DNA from: Gordonia oryzae
GTDB taxonomy: Bacteria; Actinomycetota; Actinomycetes; Mycobacteriales; Mycobacteriaceae
Assembly (NCBI RefSeq): GCF_003797185.1
Contig: NZ_RKMH01000003.1
Location: 62,001 to 126,000 of the forward strand
Reading direction: 5' to 3'
Length of the DNA stretch: 64,000 nucleotides
Shown here piece after piece: positions 19,061-29,820 of this stretch; the first letter of the stretch is position 1; each line of letters begins with the position of its first letter. The position numbers and the translations under genes were made by a program. A model generated the notes under the pieces. The model had not been told where the DNA came from and searched no databases. It saw only the letters and a list, made by a program, of their open reading frames with translations.

Positions 19061-19293
19061 GCGGCACAGAGCAGACCGGAGCAGAGAACGCGGGAGCCCC
19101 GACTCAGCCGTTCCTCACCGTCGTACGCGGCAACCCGACCGACGAGGACGTCGCCGCGCTGGTCGCCGTTCTCGCCGCCGCGGCCTCCGGCGCAGAGCAG
19201 ACCCCCGCGGTCCGCGATGACTGGGGCAGCGCAATCGATCGGCTGCGCCCGCAATGGGGTGGGCCGAGCAGTTTCACCAACTTGCGATACTGA
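19057..19293 (+). CDS. accE5: Acyl-CoA carboxylase epsilon subunit AccE5
   Basis: The 78-residue protein starts at a GTG overlapping the accD5 stop by four bases. It has the typical epsilon-subunit features: a short acidic leader, [20 protein letters not shown], and a C-terminal basic tail that in M. tuberculosis AccE5 helps hold AccA3 and AccD5 together. Position and size match Rv3281. Confidence 0.88.
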   Translation: MSGTEQTGAENAGAPTQPFLTVVRGNPTDEDVAALVAVLAAAASGAEQTPAVRDDWGSAIDRLRPQWGGPSSFTNLRY

Positions 19294-19297
19294 TCGG

Positions 19298-19978
19298 GTG
19301 AACGCAGCCGACAGCACTCGTCGATTCGACGTCGTCCTCGGTTCGAGGTCCCCTGCTCGCCTGTCGGTCCTGACCCGCGCAGGTGTGCATCCGCGCGTGC
19401 TGGTGCCCGAGGTCGACGAGGACGCGATCCTCAACGATCTGACCGGGGTTCGGCCGACCGACGTTGTCGCCCGTCTCGCGATGGCCAAGTCCGACGCTGT
19501 GGTCGCCACCCTGATCGCTGAGCGCACTGAATCGGAATCGGCAGCGGCACGAGATCGTTCGATGCCCGACACGGTGGTGCTGACCTGCGACTCGATGCTG
19601 TTGTTCCGAGGTTCGCTCACTGGCAAGCCGCATACACCTGACGTGGCGATCGACCAGTGGAAGCGGGTCCGCGGTCAGTCGGCGCAGTTGCTCACCGGTC
19701 ACCACCTCGCGGTGCTGGGGGGCCTCGACGTCGTTGCATCGGCGTCGGAAACCGCCTCGACCACCATCGATTTCGCCGATCCCGACGATGCCGAGATCGA
19801 GTCCTATGTCGCCACCGGCGAGCCACTGGAGGTCGCCGGTGGTTTCACCCTTGACGGCCTCGGCGGCTGGTTCGTCGACGCCATCGACGGCGATCCGTCG
19901 TCGGTGATCGGAATCGGACTGCCCACGGTGCGCCGTCTGTTGCGACGGGTCGGGATCGGCGTCGCGGAACTCTGGTGA
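19298..19978 (+). CDS. Maf-family nucleoside triphosphate pyrophosphatase
   Basis: The 226-residue protein begins with the Maf signature LGSRSPARLSVL, followed by VPEVDED and a GKPHTPDVAIDQWKRVRG block. Maf enzymes hydrolyse modified nucleotides such as m5UTP or pseudo-UTP, protecting RNA from their incorporation. The GTG at 19298 starts four bases after the accE5 stop and matches the family N-terminus. The gene order accD5-accE5-maf matches Rv3280-Rv3282. Confidence 0.92.
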   Translation: MNAADSTRRFDVVLGSRSPARLSVLTRAGVHPRVLVPEVDEDAILNDLTGVRPTDVVARLAMAKSDAVVATLIAERTESESAAARDRSMPDTVVLTCDSMLLFRGSLTGKPHTPDVAIDQWKRVRGQSAQLLTGHHLAVLGGLDVVASASETASTTIDFADPDDAEIESYVATGEPLEVAGGFTLDGLGGWFVDAIDGDPSSVIGIGLPTVRRLLRRVGIGVAELW

Positions 19979-20008
19979 GCGCCGGCCACCGACTCTCTCG
20001 CCGACGCC

Positions 20009-21037
20009 TCAGCCGAACTCCTCCAGCCAGTATTCGGCCAGGCACCCGATGGGTTGTCCCCGACCGCAACCGTTGACCGACCGACCGAAGAACCCTCGCG
20101 AGATCGCCGCGATCCGCCGCGTCGAGGTGCCGTGACCCTGTCCCGGCTCCGGATCGCCGATCTTCTGGATCAGGGTCGCCGCCTGCACGATGTCGGTGAC
20201 CGACAGCTCATCTCGCCGCAGCACCGTTGCCGCCCAGTTCCCGGCAAGACAGTCGGCGATGAGTTCGGAATTCTCCTCCCGCGGCCCCCGCGGGTCCGGC
20301 AGGTGAGGGGCGCGAAGGATCCGATCGACGACCGCATGTCCGTACTCGTGCGCGACCACCGTCGCAGCGGTGAACTCATCCTGAAATCCACCGATCGAAT
20401 CCAGCGGCCCGTGAACCAGGAACGTGCCGGTCCAGATCCCGACGAACGCCTCGACGGGCAGGATCACCGATCCCTCGACCCGCGTTCGGGCACCGCCGCG
20501 GGCCTTGTCCACGCCGCAGAAGAACGCGTTGGGGTATCAGCGGCCACGACGATCGCACCATCGGCGTCCTCGCAGCCGGACCGGTAGGTGTCACCGGCCT
20601 CGACCAACACACGCCCCGGTGCGGGGTCACCCCACCCGAGTTCACGGAACCACGGTGTCCACGTCCTGTCGAGATCGTCGAACACTCAGGTAGCCAGACA
20701 CCTTCTCCGGCGCGTTGTCACGGGTGATCGCACCGGTCATCAGCGCGGCCGTGGGCACTTGCAGACCCGGACATCGGCTCGGCGTGCAGCGCCCGGGGAC
20801 GGCTCCGCTCGCCGACGGGGTGCTCACCGGCGGGGTGCTCACCGACGGGGTGCTCACCGGCGGGGTGCTCACCGGCGACGAGGTCGAAGGACTGCCGACC
20901 CTCGACTCCGGGGTAGAGGTCGTCGTGCCCCGTGTGCCCCCGTTCCCCGAGCAGGAAGCGAGGACGAGAATCGACGCGGCGACGAGCACTATCACAGTGG
21001 GGCGCAGCCGGCCTCCTGACACCCTGGGGCTAGTCAT
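20009..21037 (-). pseudogene. Neutral zinc metallopeptidase lipoprotein, two frameshifts
   Basis: Reading from 21037 there is a lipoprotein signal peptide (VIVLVAASILVLASCSGNGG, lipobox Cys), then a Ser/Thr/Pro spacer with VSTPP repeats and a conserved segment ending DNAPEKVSGYLS, after which this frame stops at 20642. The protein resumes in a second frame from about 20685 (FDDLDRTWTPWFRELGWGD to VVAADTP). It returns to the first frame near 20535 as NAFFCGVDKARGG and continues to 20009, including the zinc motif HEYGHAV. The first shift is consistent with one extra base and the second with one missing C, so they cancel. The intact product would be an exported HExxH peptidase of the YpfJ type. 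Confidence 0.75.
20817..20876. repeat. 15-bp coding tandem repeat, four units
   Basis: Four 15-bp units (GGGGTGCTCACCGGC, one with GAC at the end) lie in the spacer of the metallopeptidase lipoprotein gene. On the minus strand they encode Val-Ser-Thr-Pro-Pro/Ser units. Being a multiple of three, they keep frame and probably form an extended cell-wall-spanning linker. Confidence 0.93.
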
Positions 21038-21221
21038 GGCGACGAAGGTAGCAATTGCGGCGTCAGACGCCACGTTCTTGCCACGGACGAATGACACCCG
21101 GCTTGTGCACACGCGTGTCGTCGCCACTGGGTAGGCTCTCCACGGAGACCGCGCAGGCCTCCGGGATGTGTCTGGTGTGGACACGCCCTGATCAGTCACC
21201 ACCCTGGGAGGGGTTCTTCAG

Positions 21222-22118
<897 letters not shown>

Positions 22119-22146
22119 CGACTGCCGGCGAGCGGACCGAACTGTC

Positions 22147-22602
22147 ATGAGCGTGCCCGCGTCCCTCGCCGAGATCGTCGATGACTTTGCCGCACTAGAT
22201 GATTCGGACAAGATCACGTTGCTCCTGGAGTTTGCGGGAGAGTTGCCGGCGCTGCCCGCCCACCTGACGACCGAGGCGATGGAACCGGTACCGGAGTGCC
22301 AATCTCCGGTATTTCTGTCGGTCGATGCCCACGACCCCGTCGCCGTCCGCCTGTATTTCAGTGCGCCCCGCGAGGCGCCGACGACGCGCGGCTTCGCCTC
22401 GATCCTGCAACAGGGGCTCGACGGAGAGCCCGCCCAGACGATCCTCGACGTCCCGGCCGACTTCTACTACGACCTCGGTCTCGGCACGGCGGTGAGTCCG
22501 TTGCGACTACGCGGTATGGCCGGAATGCTCGGACGTATCAAGGCCCAGATCCGCCACCAGACCGGAACCGGGCCGCACGACCCGGCCGGCCCGACAGGAT
22601 GA
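22147..22602 (+). CDS. sufE: SufE-family cysteine desulfurase partner
   Basis: The 151-residue SufE-fold protein has its sulfur-accepting Cys in [13 protein letters not shown] and the helix [12 protein letters not shown]. SufE receives persulfide sulfur from a SufS-type desulfurase. It sits after sseA as Rv3284 does. It overlaps the next gene as ATGA, so the acyltransferase downstream is translated with it. Confidence 0.92.
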   Translation: MSVPASLAEIVDDFAALDDSDKITLLLEFAGELPALPAHLTTEAMEPVPECQSPVFLSVDAHDPVAVRLYFSAPREAPTTRGFASILQQGLDGEPAQTILDVPADFYYDLGLGTAVSPLRLRGMAGMLGRIKAQIRHQTGTGPHDPAGPTG

Positions 22603-24083
22603 AGTTCATCCAAATCCTCGAGGAGCCGATCGAACCAGGCGGCCTCGTGGAGTGGACCCCCCATGTGCCCGGCGGCTTGGGCAGTTGGAGTCGCGACCCG
22701 CGGCTAACCTCGCACAATCACGAGCAACACCTCCGGAGTGCCTTCGAGTATCGCGTCCGCACCCGGCGGGAGGGCGGGCGCGAGTCGTGGCTGGGCCTGC
22801 AGATCCACTTCGACGAGCCCCTGTCGATCCCGGCAGTGCGGACGGCGTTGCGGCGCTGGATCGATCGCCACGAGGTGCTGCGTAGCCACGTAGTCATCAA
22901 GCACGACGGGCTGGCCCGGCTGTCGACTCCGCCGGGCACCGTCGAACTCACGATGGGCCGTATCGGGTGGTACAAGCAGTCCGGGCCACTCGTCGAACAG
23001 ATCGCGGGCTCCTTCGACCGCGCTACCGCGCCACTGCACTGGCCGGCGTACATGTTCGCCACCGTCGGACGGGAGTCGTCGTTCACGCTACTGTTCGCCG
23101 CCGACCATTCACTCGTCGACGGCTATTCGTTGATCATGGCCCAGCACGAACTGACCGCGTTCTACCGCTCGGCGCGCGACCACACCGAACTCGCGCTGCC
23201 CGAGGTGGGCAGTTACGTCGATTTCAGCGCTGCCGAGCGGCGACAGGCAGATCAGACCGGTGCCGATCATCCGGCGGTGGACACCTGGCACGAGTTTCTC
23301 CAGGCCGGGCCCGGCGACATGCCGCGGGCGCTGCGCATGACCCCGTCGCCCACCCCGCAGCCCGGGGGGACAGATGACCAGTCGCCGCTGCTTCCCCAGG
23401 AGTCGGTGTCGGGCGTGATCGCCGACGATGCCACCGCCGACAAGTTCACCGCGGTGTGTGCGGAGGCGGGCGGCTCGCTGACCGCGGGGGTGCTGGCGGC
23501 GTTCGCGACGGTCCATCACAGCCTGACCGGCGATCCCGAGTTCCGGTGCGTCCTGCCACGACACACCCGCGATAAAGCCCGGTGGCTGACCTCGCTGGGC
23601 TGGTATGTCGCGGTCGCCCCCTTCTGGCTCGACATGACGGGCTCACCGACCTTCGAGCAGACCGTGGCCCGCGCGACCACCGAGCTCAAGCGCTCGCGGC
23701 AAGGCGCGTCACTACCCTTCCTTCGGGTTGCCGATCTGATCGGTTACCGTGGCGAACCGCGCTTTGTGATCTCCTTCATCGACACCCGGTACGCGCCGGG
23801 TGCCGCCGAGGCCGACGCTGGCCGGGCCACGGTGCTGCGCAGCCACTCCTATTCCGCGGAGGAGGTCCTCATCTGGATCAACCGGACGCCGTCGGGATTG
23901 CGGTATTCGGCCCGCTTCCCGACCGATCAGCAACCGGCCGGCCCCGACGACACACGATTCGACCGCGCCCGTCCCGACCGGGACCCCCTCGACCGCGACG
24001 GGCCGGTGCCCGAGTTGCTCCGCGGTTTCGCCGATATCGTGCACGCTCTTGCCGACGGGAGCACATTCAACGCGCGGATGTGA
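22599..24083 (+). CDS. Condensation-domain acyltransferase (PapA/NRPS C-domain-like)
   Basis: The 494-residue stand-alone condensation-fold protein has the catalytic HxxxDG in [13 protein letters not shown] (around residue 170) and a late [14 protein letters not shown] block at the place of the structural latch motif. Members join an acyl thioester to an alcohol or amine; PapA proteins acylate mycobacterial glycolipids. No carrier protein, polyketide synthase or other biosynthetic gene adjoins it. It is coupled to sufE (ATGA overlap) and stands where M. tuberculosis has no gene between sufE and accA3. Substrates cannot be inferred beyond proximity to acyl-CoA carboxylase. Confidence 0.8.
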   Translation: MKFIQILEEPIEPGGLVEWTPHVPGGLGSWSRDPRLTSHNHEQHLRSAFEYRVRTRREGGRESWLGLQIHFDEPLSIPAVRTALRRWIDRHEVLRSHVVIKHDGLARLSTPPGTVELTMGRIGWYKQSGPLVEQIAGSFDRATAPLHWPAYMFATVGRESSFTLLFAADHSLVDGYSLIMAQHELTAFYRSARDHTELALPEVGSYVDFSAAERRQADQTGADHPAVDTWHEFLQAGPGDMPRALRMTPSPTPQPGGTDDQSPLLPQESVSGVIADDATADKFTAVCAEAGGSLTAGVLAAFATVHHSLTGDPEFRCVLPRHTRDKARWLTSLGWYVAVAPFWLDMTGSPTFEQTVARATTELKRSRQGASLPFLRVADLIGYRGEPRFVISFIDTRYAPGAAEADAGRATVLRSHSYSAEEVLIWINRTPSGLRYSARFPTDQQPAGPDDTRFDRARPDRDPLDRDGPVPELLRGFADIVHALADGSTFNARM

Positions 24084-24238
24084 CAACCACCTCCACCGAA
24101 CGATTGCTCGGTGCGTTAGTGTGAAGCCCGGAGCACGCCCCCTACCCTCCAGGGGGTGCGCGAAGTCGCCCGCAGAACCACCGTCGCGGACGGCAGTTCA
24201 ATCCCACGGCGCCGCACCCGGTCGCCGACGAACACCGT

Positions 24239-24268
24239 GTGCACCGCTCCCCGGGGGGCGCGGTGCAC
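24239..24268. promoter_or_regulatory. Strong stem-loop in the accA3 5' leader
   Basis: A perfect 9-bp inverted repeat (GTGCACCGC at 24239-24247 and GCGGTGCAC at 24260-24268) encloses a 12-base loop that is itself CCCC/GGGG complementary. It ends about 15 bases before the AGGAG of accA3 (24284-24288). No T-run follows, so it is not an obvious terminator. It may control accA3 translation or mRNA stability. Confidence 0.6.
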
Positions 24269-24295
24269 CTCGATGTAAGGCCCAGGAGAACAACA

Positions 24296-26089
24296 GTGCC
24301 CACTATCAGCAAGGTCCTCATCGCCAATCGTGGCGAGATCGCGGTACGTGTCATTCGCGCAGCCCGTGACGCCGGCATCAGCAGTGTCGCGGTCTATGCC
24401 GAGCCCGACGCCGACGCGCTGTTCGTGAAGCTCGCCGATGAGGCCTTCGCCCTCGGTGGACAGACCTCCGCCGAGTCCTATCTGGTGTTCGACAAGATCC
24501 TCGACGCGGCCGCCAAGTCCGGCGCCAACGCCGTACACCCCGGCTACGGCTTCCTCTCGGAGAACGCCGACTTCGCCCAGGCCGTCCTCGACGCCGGGCT
24601 GATCTGGATCGGCCCGTCGCCGCAGTCCATCCGCGATCTGGGCGACAAGGTCACCGCCCGCCACATCGCCCTGAAGGCCGACGCGCCGATGGCACCGGGC
24701 ACCAAGGACCCGGTCAAGGACGCCGACGAAGTCGTCGCCTTCGCGCAGCAGCACGGTGTGCCGGTAGCGATCAAGGCCGCCTTCGGCGGTGGCGGTCGCG
24801 GCATGAAGGTCGCCTACACCATCGACGAGATTCCGGACCTGTTCGAGTCGGCAACCCGCGAGGCCATCGCGGCCTTCGGCCGCGGCGAGTGCTTCGTCGA
24901 GCGTTACCTCGACAAGGCCCGCCACGTCGAGGCCCAGGTCATTGCCGACACCCATGGCAACGTCGTGGTCGCCGGGACGCGCGACTGCTCGTTGCAGCGC
25001 CGCTTCCAGAAGTTGGTCGAGGAGGCCCCCGCGCCGTTCCTGACCGACGAGCAGCGCGCCAAGATCCACGAATCGGCCAAGGCGATCTGCCGCGAGGCCG
25101 GCTATTACGGTGCGGGCACCGTGGAGTTCCTCGTCGGCGCCGACGGCCTCGTCTCCTTCCTCGAAGTCAACACTCGCCTACAGGTCGAGCACCCGGTGAC
25201 CGAGGAGACCGCGGGGATCGACCTCGTCCGTCAGCAGTTCCGCATCGCCAACGGCGAGAAGCTGGAGTTCTCCGAGGATCCCACACCGCGGGGACACGCC
25301 TTCGAGTTCCGGATCAACGGCGAGGATCCGGGCCGCAACTTCCTGCCCGCACCCGGGCCGATCACCAAGTACCGTGAGCCCTCGGGCCCGGGCGTCCGCG
25401 TCGATTCCGGCGTCGTCGAGGGTGATGTGATCGGCGGGCAGTTCGACTCGATGCTGGCCAAGCTGATCGTCGTCGGCGAGAATCGCGAGCAGGCGCTCGA
25501 GCGCGCTCGGCGTGCACTCGCCGAATACGAGGTCGAGGGTCTGGCCACGGTGCTGCCGTTCCACCGGCACATCGTGAGCAATCCGGCGTTTATCGGGCAC
25601 ACCGACGACCACGGTGCCGAGACCTTCGACGTCTACACCAAGTGGATCGAAACCGATTGGGAGAACCCGATCGAGCCGTATACCGGTGGCGAGCCGATCG
25701 AAGATGACCAGACCGCTCCCCGCCAGAAGGTGGTCGTCGAGGTCGGCGGGCGCCGCGTCGAGGTCGCGCTGCCCGGCGATCTGGCTCTCGGCGGTGGTGG
25801 TGGTTCGGCCAACGGGGTCATCCGCCGCAAGCCCAAGGCCCGCTCACGCAAGAAGGGCGGCGGCGCCGGTGTCTCCGGTGACGCCGTGGCCGCGCCCATG
25901 CAGGGCACCGTGGTCAAGGTCGCCGTCGAGGAGGGTCAGACGGTCGCCGCGGGCGAACTCGTCGTCGTGCTCGAGGCGATGAAGATGGAGAACCCGGTCA
26001 CCGCCCACAAGGACGGCGTGGTGACGGGTTTGAGCATCGAGCCGGGTGCCGCCGTCACCCAGGGCACCGTGCTGCTCGAACTGAAGTAG
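24296..26089 (+). CDS. accA3: Acyl-CoA carboxylase alpha subunit AccA3 (biotin carboxylase plus BCCP)
   Basis: The 597-residue protein has an N-terminal biotin carboxylase domain ([34 protein letters not shown]-grasp loop, [15 protein letters not shown]), a linker, and a C-terminal biotin carrier domain with biotin-accepting Lys563 in EAMKMENPV. It carboxylates its own biotin, then AccD subunits pass the carboxyl to acyl-CoAs. The GTG at 24296 follows AGGAG and matches the family start. It is the orthologue by position and sequence of Rv3285 and an essential part of malonyl-CoA and mycolate-precursor supply. Confidence 0.95.
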   Translation: MPTISKVLIANRGEIAVRVIRAARDAGISSVAVYAEPDADALFVKLADEAFALGGQTSAESYLVFDKILDAAAKSGANAVHPGYGFLSENADFAQAVLDAGLIWIGPSPQSIRDLGDKVTARHIALKADAPMAPGTKDPVKDADEVVAFAQQHGVPVAIKAAFGGGGRGMKVAYTIDEIPDLFESATREAIAAFGRGECFVERYLDKARHVEAQVIADTHGNVVVAGTRDCSLQRRFQKLVEEAPAPFLTDEQRAKIHESAKAICREAGYYGAGTVEFLVGADGLVSFLEVNTRLQVEHPVTEETAGIDLVRQQFRIANGEKLEFSEDPTPRGHAFEFRINGEDPGRNFLPAPGPITKYREPSGPGVRVDSGVVEGDVIGGQFDSMLAKLIVVGENREQALERARRALAEYEVEGLATVLPFHRHIVSNPAFIGHTDDHGAETFDVYTKWIETDWENPIEPYTGGEPIEDDQTAPRQKVVVEVGGRRVEVALPGDLALGGGGGSANGVIRRKPKARSRKKGGGAGVSGDAVAAPMQGTVVKVAVEEGQTVAAGELVVVLEAMKMENPVTAHKDGVVTGLSIEPGAAVTQGTVLLELK

Positions 26090-26102
26090 TCACCTCCACC
26101 GA

Positions 26103-26495
26103 ATGGAACCCGTCGAGATCAACGCCGGGGCGTGGTATCTGCGTGGGCTTCGTGCCGACGAGCGGATCACCGACGTCCCGGCGTTGTCCGATCTGGGGAT
26201 CGCCGATCCCGCGGCCTATGTTGCCGCCACCGATGCCGCGTGGCGCGACGACACCGGTTTCGTGTGGGCAGTGTGCGAACCGACCACCGGTGACCTGCTC
26301 GCCGTCATCGGCGTCCTCCCGACGGTGGGGTCGGCCTCGATCGTCGGACGCTGCCGCGCCGGTCACCGTGTGGCGTTGGCTGCCGCAGTCGCGCCGGTTA
26401 CCCGATTCGCCCGCGGCGCACTGGATCTCACCATCGGTGATCCCTTCCCTGACGGAGTGATCACCGACGCCATCCCGGCCCTCTCCGGCCCCTAA
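26103..26495 (+). CDS. Short GNAT-like N-terminal domain protein
   Basis: The 130-residue protein starts 13 bases after accA3. Its first half (EINAGAWYLRGLRADERITD, later GFVWAVCEPTTGDLLAVIGV) resembles the beginning of GNAT acetyltransferases, but the acetyl-CoA-binding Q/RxxGxG/A loop is absent. It may be a truncated relative with another role. It converges with and overlaps the MocA-like gene by four bases. Confidence 0.55.
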   Translation: MEPVEINAGAWYLRGLRADERITDVPALSDLGIADPAAYVAATDAAWRDDTGFVWAVCEPTTGDLLAVIGVLPTVGSASIVGRCRAGHRVALAAAVAPVTRFARGALDLTIGDPFPDGVITDAIPALSGP

Positions 26496-27034
26496 CGTTC
26501 GTCCCGGTCGATGCCGGAGGCCAGATCACCGCATTCGACCCACGTCACGATCTCGGGATGCGCGCGGAGATAGCGTGCCGCGCCGAGGTCCCCGCTGAGC
26601 GATGCGAGGACGCCGTCGAGGTGACCGGCACCGAGTCGGACCGGATGTCCCGGCCGGCCATGGTAGACCGCGCGCACGATCTTCTCCGGTGTGCCCGCAG
26701 CGGCATCCACGATCCGGGAAACCACCGCCGCGGTGACATCGGGCATGTCAACAACATGTAAAACCACGCCGCCCGGATCCGCCCGAACCACCGGCGCGCA
26801 CAGCACCGCGCGCACGCTTGCCGACAGACCGACAGCCCAGTCCTCGACGACGATCGCCGTTGAGCCGCTCGGCGGCGTGACGATCGCCGCGCCCATCGCG
26901 ACGACCACCTCCCCACAGCCTCCCGCACTCAGCGAATGCACCGCATTGTCGAGCCAAAGCCCTTGTTCAGCAAGTATTTTCGGCTTCCCATATCGCCGGC
27001 CGGCTCCGGCGGCGAGCACCGCTCCCACCACCAC
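26492..27034 (-). CDS. MocA/MobA-like nucleotidyltransferase
   Basis: The protein of about 180 residues has the nucleotidyltransferase signature GAVLAAGAGRRYGKPK and a substrate/metal segment (VVLHVVDMPDVTAAVV, DMPD). This pattern fits molybdenum-cofactor cytidylyl- or guanylyltransferases. A MoCo-modifying role would suit the xanthine dehydrogenase encoded about 10 kb away. The frame is open up to a GTG at 27070; I prefer the GTG at 27034 because GGAGG lies seven bases before it. It is divergent from the purine permease gene. Confidence 0.7.
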   Translation of the reverse strand: MVVGAVLAAGAGRRYGKPKILAEQGLWLDNAVHSLSAGGCGEVVVAMGAAIVTPPSGSTAIVVEDWAVGLSASVRAVLCAPVVRADPGGVVLHVVDMPDVTAAVVSRIVDAAAGTPEKIVRAVYHGRPGHPVRLGAGHLDGVLASLSGDLGAARYLRAHPEIVTWVECGDLASGIDRDER

Positions 27035-27263
27035 CGCATCCACCTCCGCCGGTCGGCTCGGTTCGCCCACCCACCGCTGTCGTCGGCCGGGCGAACCGAT
27101 GAGGTCGCGGTGTCGGCGATGCCCGATTTACTCCGCCGCAATATACAATCTCGCGGTAGCCGAATCGGTTGTGGGGGTCCACTATTTAGCTGCCGGTGGG
27201 CCTGACGTGCGCAATGCAGTCGGCCCCGGCAGTCATGATCTCACCGTCACGAGGAGTATGTCG

Positions 27264-29252
27264 ATGGCCACGGATTCGGCTCCGGCCGCCGCCCCACAGG
27301 GACGCCGCAAGCGCGTTCATCCGGTCGATCAGGTGCCACCGTTCGGCAAACTCGTCACCCTCGGGTTCCAGCACGTGGTCGCCTTCTACGCCGGTGCCGT
27401 CCTCGTCCCGCTGCTGATCGCGAACGCCATCGGGCTCGATGATCAGGCACTCACCATGCTCATCACCGCCGACCTGTTCACCTGCGGTATCGCCTCGCTG
27501 CTGCAGGCGGTCGGCATCTGGAAGATCGGCGTCCGGCTACCGCTGCTGCAGGGCATCACCTTCGCGACGCTCGCACCGGTCATCAAGATCGCCAACGATC
27601 ACGGGGGCAGTCGGGTCGGCCTGCTGACGGTATACGGCGCGGTGATCTCGGCCGGCGTGTTCACCTTCCTGATCGCACCGTTCTTTGCCAAACTGATCCG
27701 CTTCTTCCCGCCGGTGGTCACCGGCACCGTCATCACGATCATCGGCATCAGCCTGATCCCGGTCGGCGCCGGCGACGCGGTCACCGACCCCAACAGCGCT
27801 ACCGGCGCGCACGATGCCGGGAACGGCCGGTGGGTTGTCTACTGCATCTGCACCATCGCGCTGATCGTGCTGATGCAGCGATTCTTCCGAGGCTTCTGGG
27901 CAACAATTTCGATCCTGCTTGGCCTCGGCGTCATGACCTTCGTCGCATGGTGTTTCGGCGACGCCCACTTCGACCGGGTCGCCAAGGCCAGCTGGGTCGG
28001 CTTCACCCCGCCGTTCGCCTTCGGGTGGCCCCGATTCGATCTCATCGCGATCGTGTCGCTGATCGTGGTGCTCATGGTGACCGCAGTGGAATCGACAGGG
28101 TCGGTCTTCGCGACCGGCGAGATCGTCGGCAAACGCATCCGCAAGGAGGACATTGCCGCCACCGTCCGCGCCGACGGCATCGCCACCATCATCGGCGGCA
28201 GCTTTAACTCGTTCCCATACACGGCGTTCTCCGAGAACGTCGGCCTGGTACGGATGACCGGGGTCAAGAGCCGGTTCGTGGTCGCCTGCGCCGGCGGCAT
28301 CATGATCATCCTGGGCGTCCTGCCCAAGACCGCAAACATCGTCGGGTCGATTCCCTCCCCGGTTCTTGGTGGCGCCGCACTCATCATGTTCGCGACGGTC
28401 GCCATCGTCGGCATCCAGACGCTGACGACCGTCGACTTCACCGACCACCGCAACCTGTCGATCGCCGCGACCTCCATCGCAGTGGCCCTCTACGTCCAGT
28501 TCTCACAGTCGTCGGCCCCGACGACCATCCTGGACAAGGGGGCAGAGGTGAAGGTCCCGGAATTACCGGGCGTCGACATCGCCGTCCCGGGCATCCTGCA
28601 GATCCCCTTCTCCACGGGGATCACCATGGGTGCGATCACTGCCATCCTGATGAACATCCTGTTCTTCCACATCGGCAGCAAGGGACCGGCGGTGGCCGGA
28701 GGCGGTTCGATCACGCTCGACGAGGTGAACACCATGAGTAGGGAGAAGTTCCGCGAGACCTTCGGCGAGGTTGTGCAGGGCGTCGACTGGGTTCTCGACA
28801 GAGCCTGGGAGCAGCGGCCTTTCGACGATGTGCACGACCTGCGCAGCGCCTTCCAGGAGGCGATGCTGACCGGCAGCGACACCCAACAACTCGACCTGAT
28901 CCAGGCCTTCCCCGACCTCGGCGCCGAGGACGAGGAGACCGGCGAGCTGATCGCAATCGACCACAAGGGCTTGTCGCACCTCGAGGAGACCGAGCACGAG
29001 AACGTCGTGAATCTCGCTGCCGCGTATCGGGAGCACTTCGGGTTCCCGTTGGTGATCTGTGCCCGCGAGACCGAGCGCTACGACCGCGTGCTGCGCAACG
29101 GCTGGTCCCGCATGGACAATTCGGAAACCTCCGAGAAGTCGTTCGCGCTCATCGAGATCGCCAAGATCGTCAACTATCGCTTCGACGATCTCGTTGCTGA
29201 TGCCAACCCGCTGACGTCGGTGCGATTCGGCCGTCAGCCCGAGCTCTCCTAA
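27264..29252 (+). CDS. NCS2 purine permease fused to a UraD-like domain
   Basis: The protein has 662 residues. About residues 25-480 form a nucleobase:cation symporter-2 permease (FGKLVTLGFQHVVAFYAGAV, LPLLQGITFATLAPV, the VESTGSVFATGE motif and SFPYTAFSENVGLVRMTG), with many membrane helices. From about residue 485 (LDEVNTMSREKF) to 650 it has the fold pattern of OHCU decarboxylase (RAWEQRPF, YREHFGFPLVIC, EIAKIVNYRFDDL). Where active UraD has His in HPDL this protein has Phe549 (AFPDL), and the downstream Glu-Gln pair is also missing, so this half is probably not an enzyme. The ATG at 27264 is seven bases after AGGAG. It likely imports urate or xanthine. uraD follows 10 bases later. Confidence 0.88.
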   Translation: MATDSAPAAAPQGRRKRVHPVDQVPPFGKLVTLGFQHVVAFYAGAVLVPLLIANAIGLDDQALTMLITADLFTCGIASLLQAVGIWKIGVRLPLLQGITFATLAPVIKIANDHGGSRVGLLTVYGAVISAGVFTFLIAPFFAKLIRFFPPVVTGTVITIIGISLIPVGAGDAVTDPNSATGAHDAGNGRWVVYCICTIALIVLMQRFFRGFWATISILLGLGVMTFVAWCFGDAHFDRVAKASWVGFTPPFAFGWPRFDLIAIVSLIVVLMVTAVESTGSVFATGEIVGKRIRKEDIAATVRADGIATIIGGSFNSFPYTAFSENVGLVRMTGVKSRFVVACAGGIMIILGVLPKTANIVGSIPSPVLGGAALIMFATVAIVGIQTLTTVDFTDHRNLSIAATSIAVALYVQFSQSSAPTTILDKGAEVKVPELPGVDIAVPGILQIPFSTGITMGAITAILMNILFFHIGSKGPAVAGGGSITLDEVNTMSREKFRETFGEVVQGVDWVLDRAWEQRPFDDVHDLRSAFQEAMLTGSDTQQLDLIQAFPDLGAEDEETGELIAIDHKGLSHLEETEHENVVNLAAAYREHFGFPLVICARETERYDRVLRNGWSRMDNSETSEKSFALIEIAKIVNYRFDDLVADANPLTSVRFGRQPELS

Positions 29253-29262
29253 GCTGATTGGC

Positions 29263-29784
29263 GTGCGACGAGTCGACTGGCGCGGGTTGCCCAGTTTCAA
29301 CGAGCTGACCGAACGGCAGGCCATCGGCACGCTCTACGAGTGTTGTAGTTCGTCGATCTGGGCGCTGCGTGTGGCCAAGGCCCGACCGTTCTCCGACGAC
29401 GAGGCATTGCTCTCCTATGCCGACCTCATCCTGGCCGAGCTCACCGACGCCGACCTCGACGAGGCCCTGGCCGGTCACCCCCGGATCGGCGACCGCCCGG
29501 ACAACGCGTCCTCCACGCGTGAGCAGTCCGGGGTGACCGGCGCCGATCCGGCGGTGTTGGCCGAACTCAAGGAGCTCAACAAGGCCTACGACGAGAAGTT
29601 CGGGCACGTGTACCTCGTCTTCGCCAATGGGCGGCCGGCGGCGGAGTTGCTGGCGATTCTCAAGGAACGGATACGCAACGACTCGGAGACCGAGCGGCGA
29701 GTGCTGCGGATGGAGTTGGCCAAGATCAACCGAAGTCGACTGCAGCGCATGCTCACCCCGGCGATCGAGTATGTTGACGACTGA
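29263..29784 (+). CDS. uraD: OHCU decarboxylase UraD
   Basis: The 173-residue decarboxylase has all expected catalytic residues: His72 in GHPRIGDRP and Glu87-Gln88 in STREQSGV, then NKAYDEKFGHVYLVFANGR. It converts 2-oxo-4-hydroxy-4-carboxy-5-ureidoimidazoline to S-allantoin, the last of the three steps from urate. It starts at a GTG 10 bases after the permease fusion gene and is followed by uraH, so the three form an operon. Confidence 0.92.
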   Translation: MRRVDWRGLPSFNELTERQAIGTLYECCSSSIWALRVAKARPFSDDEALLSYADLILAELTDADLDEALAGHPRIGDRPDNASSTREQSGVTGADPAVLAELKELNKAYDEKFGHVYLVFANGRPAAELLAILKERIRNDSETERRVLRMELAKINRSRLQRMLTPAIEYVDD

Positions 29785-29820
29785 GAACCACAGGCAATCC
29801 ACGAGGAGCGAGCCATCGAG

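Noticed and set aside
21130-21221. Possible riboswitch before sseA
   Set aside because: Short inverted repeats are present, but none of the conserved cores I know is seen.
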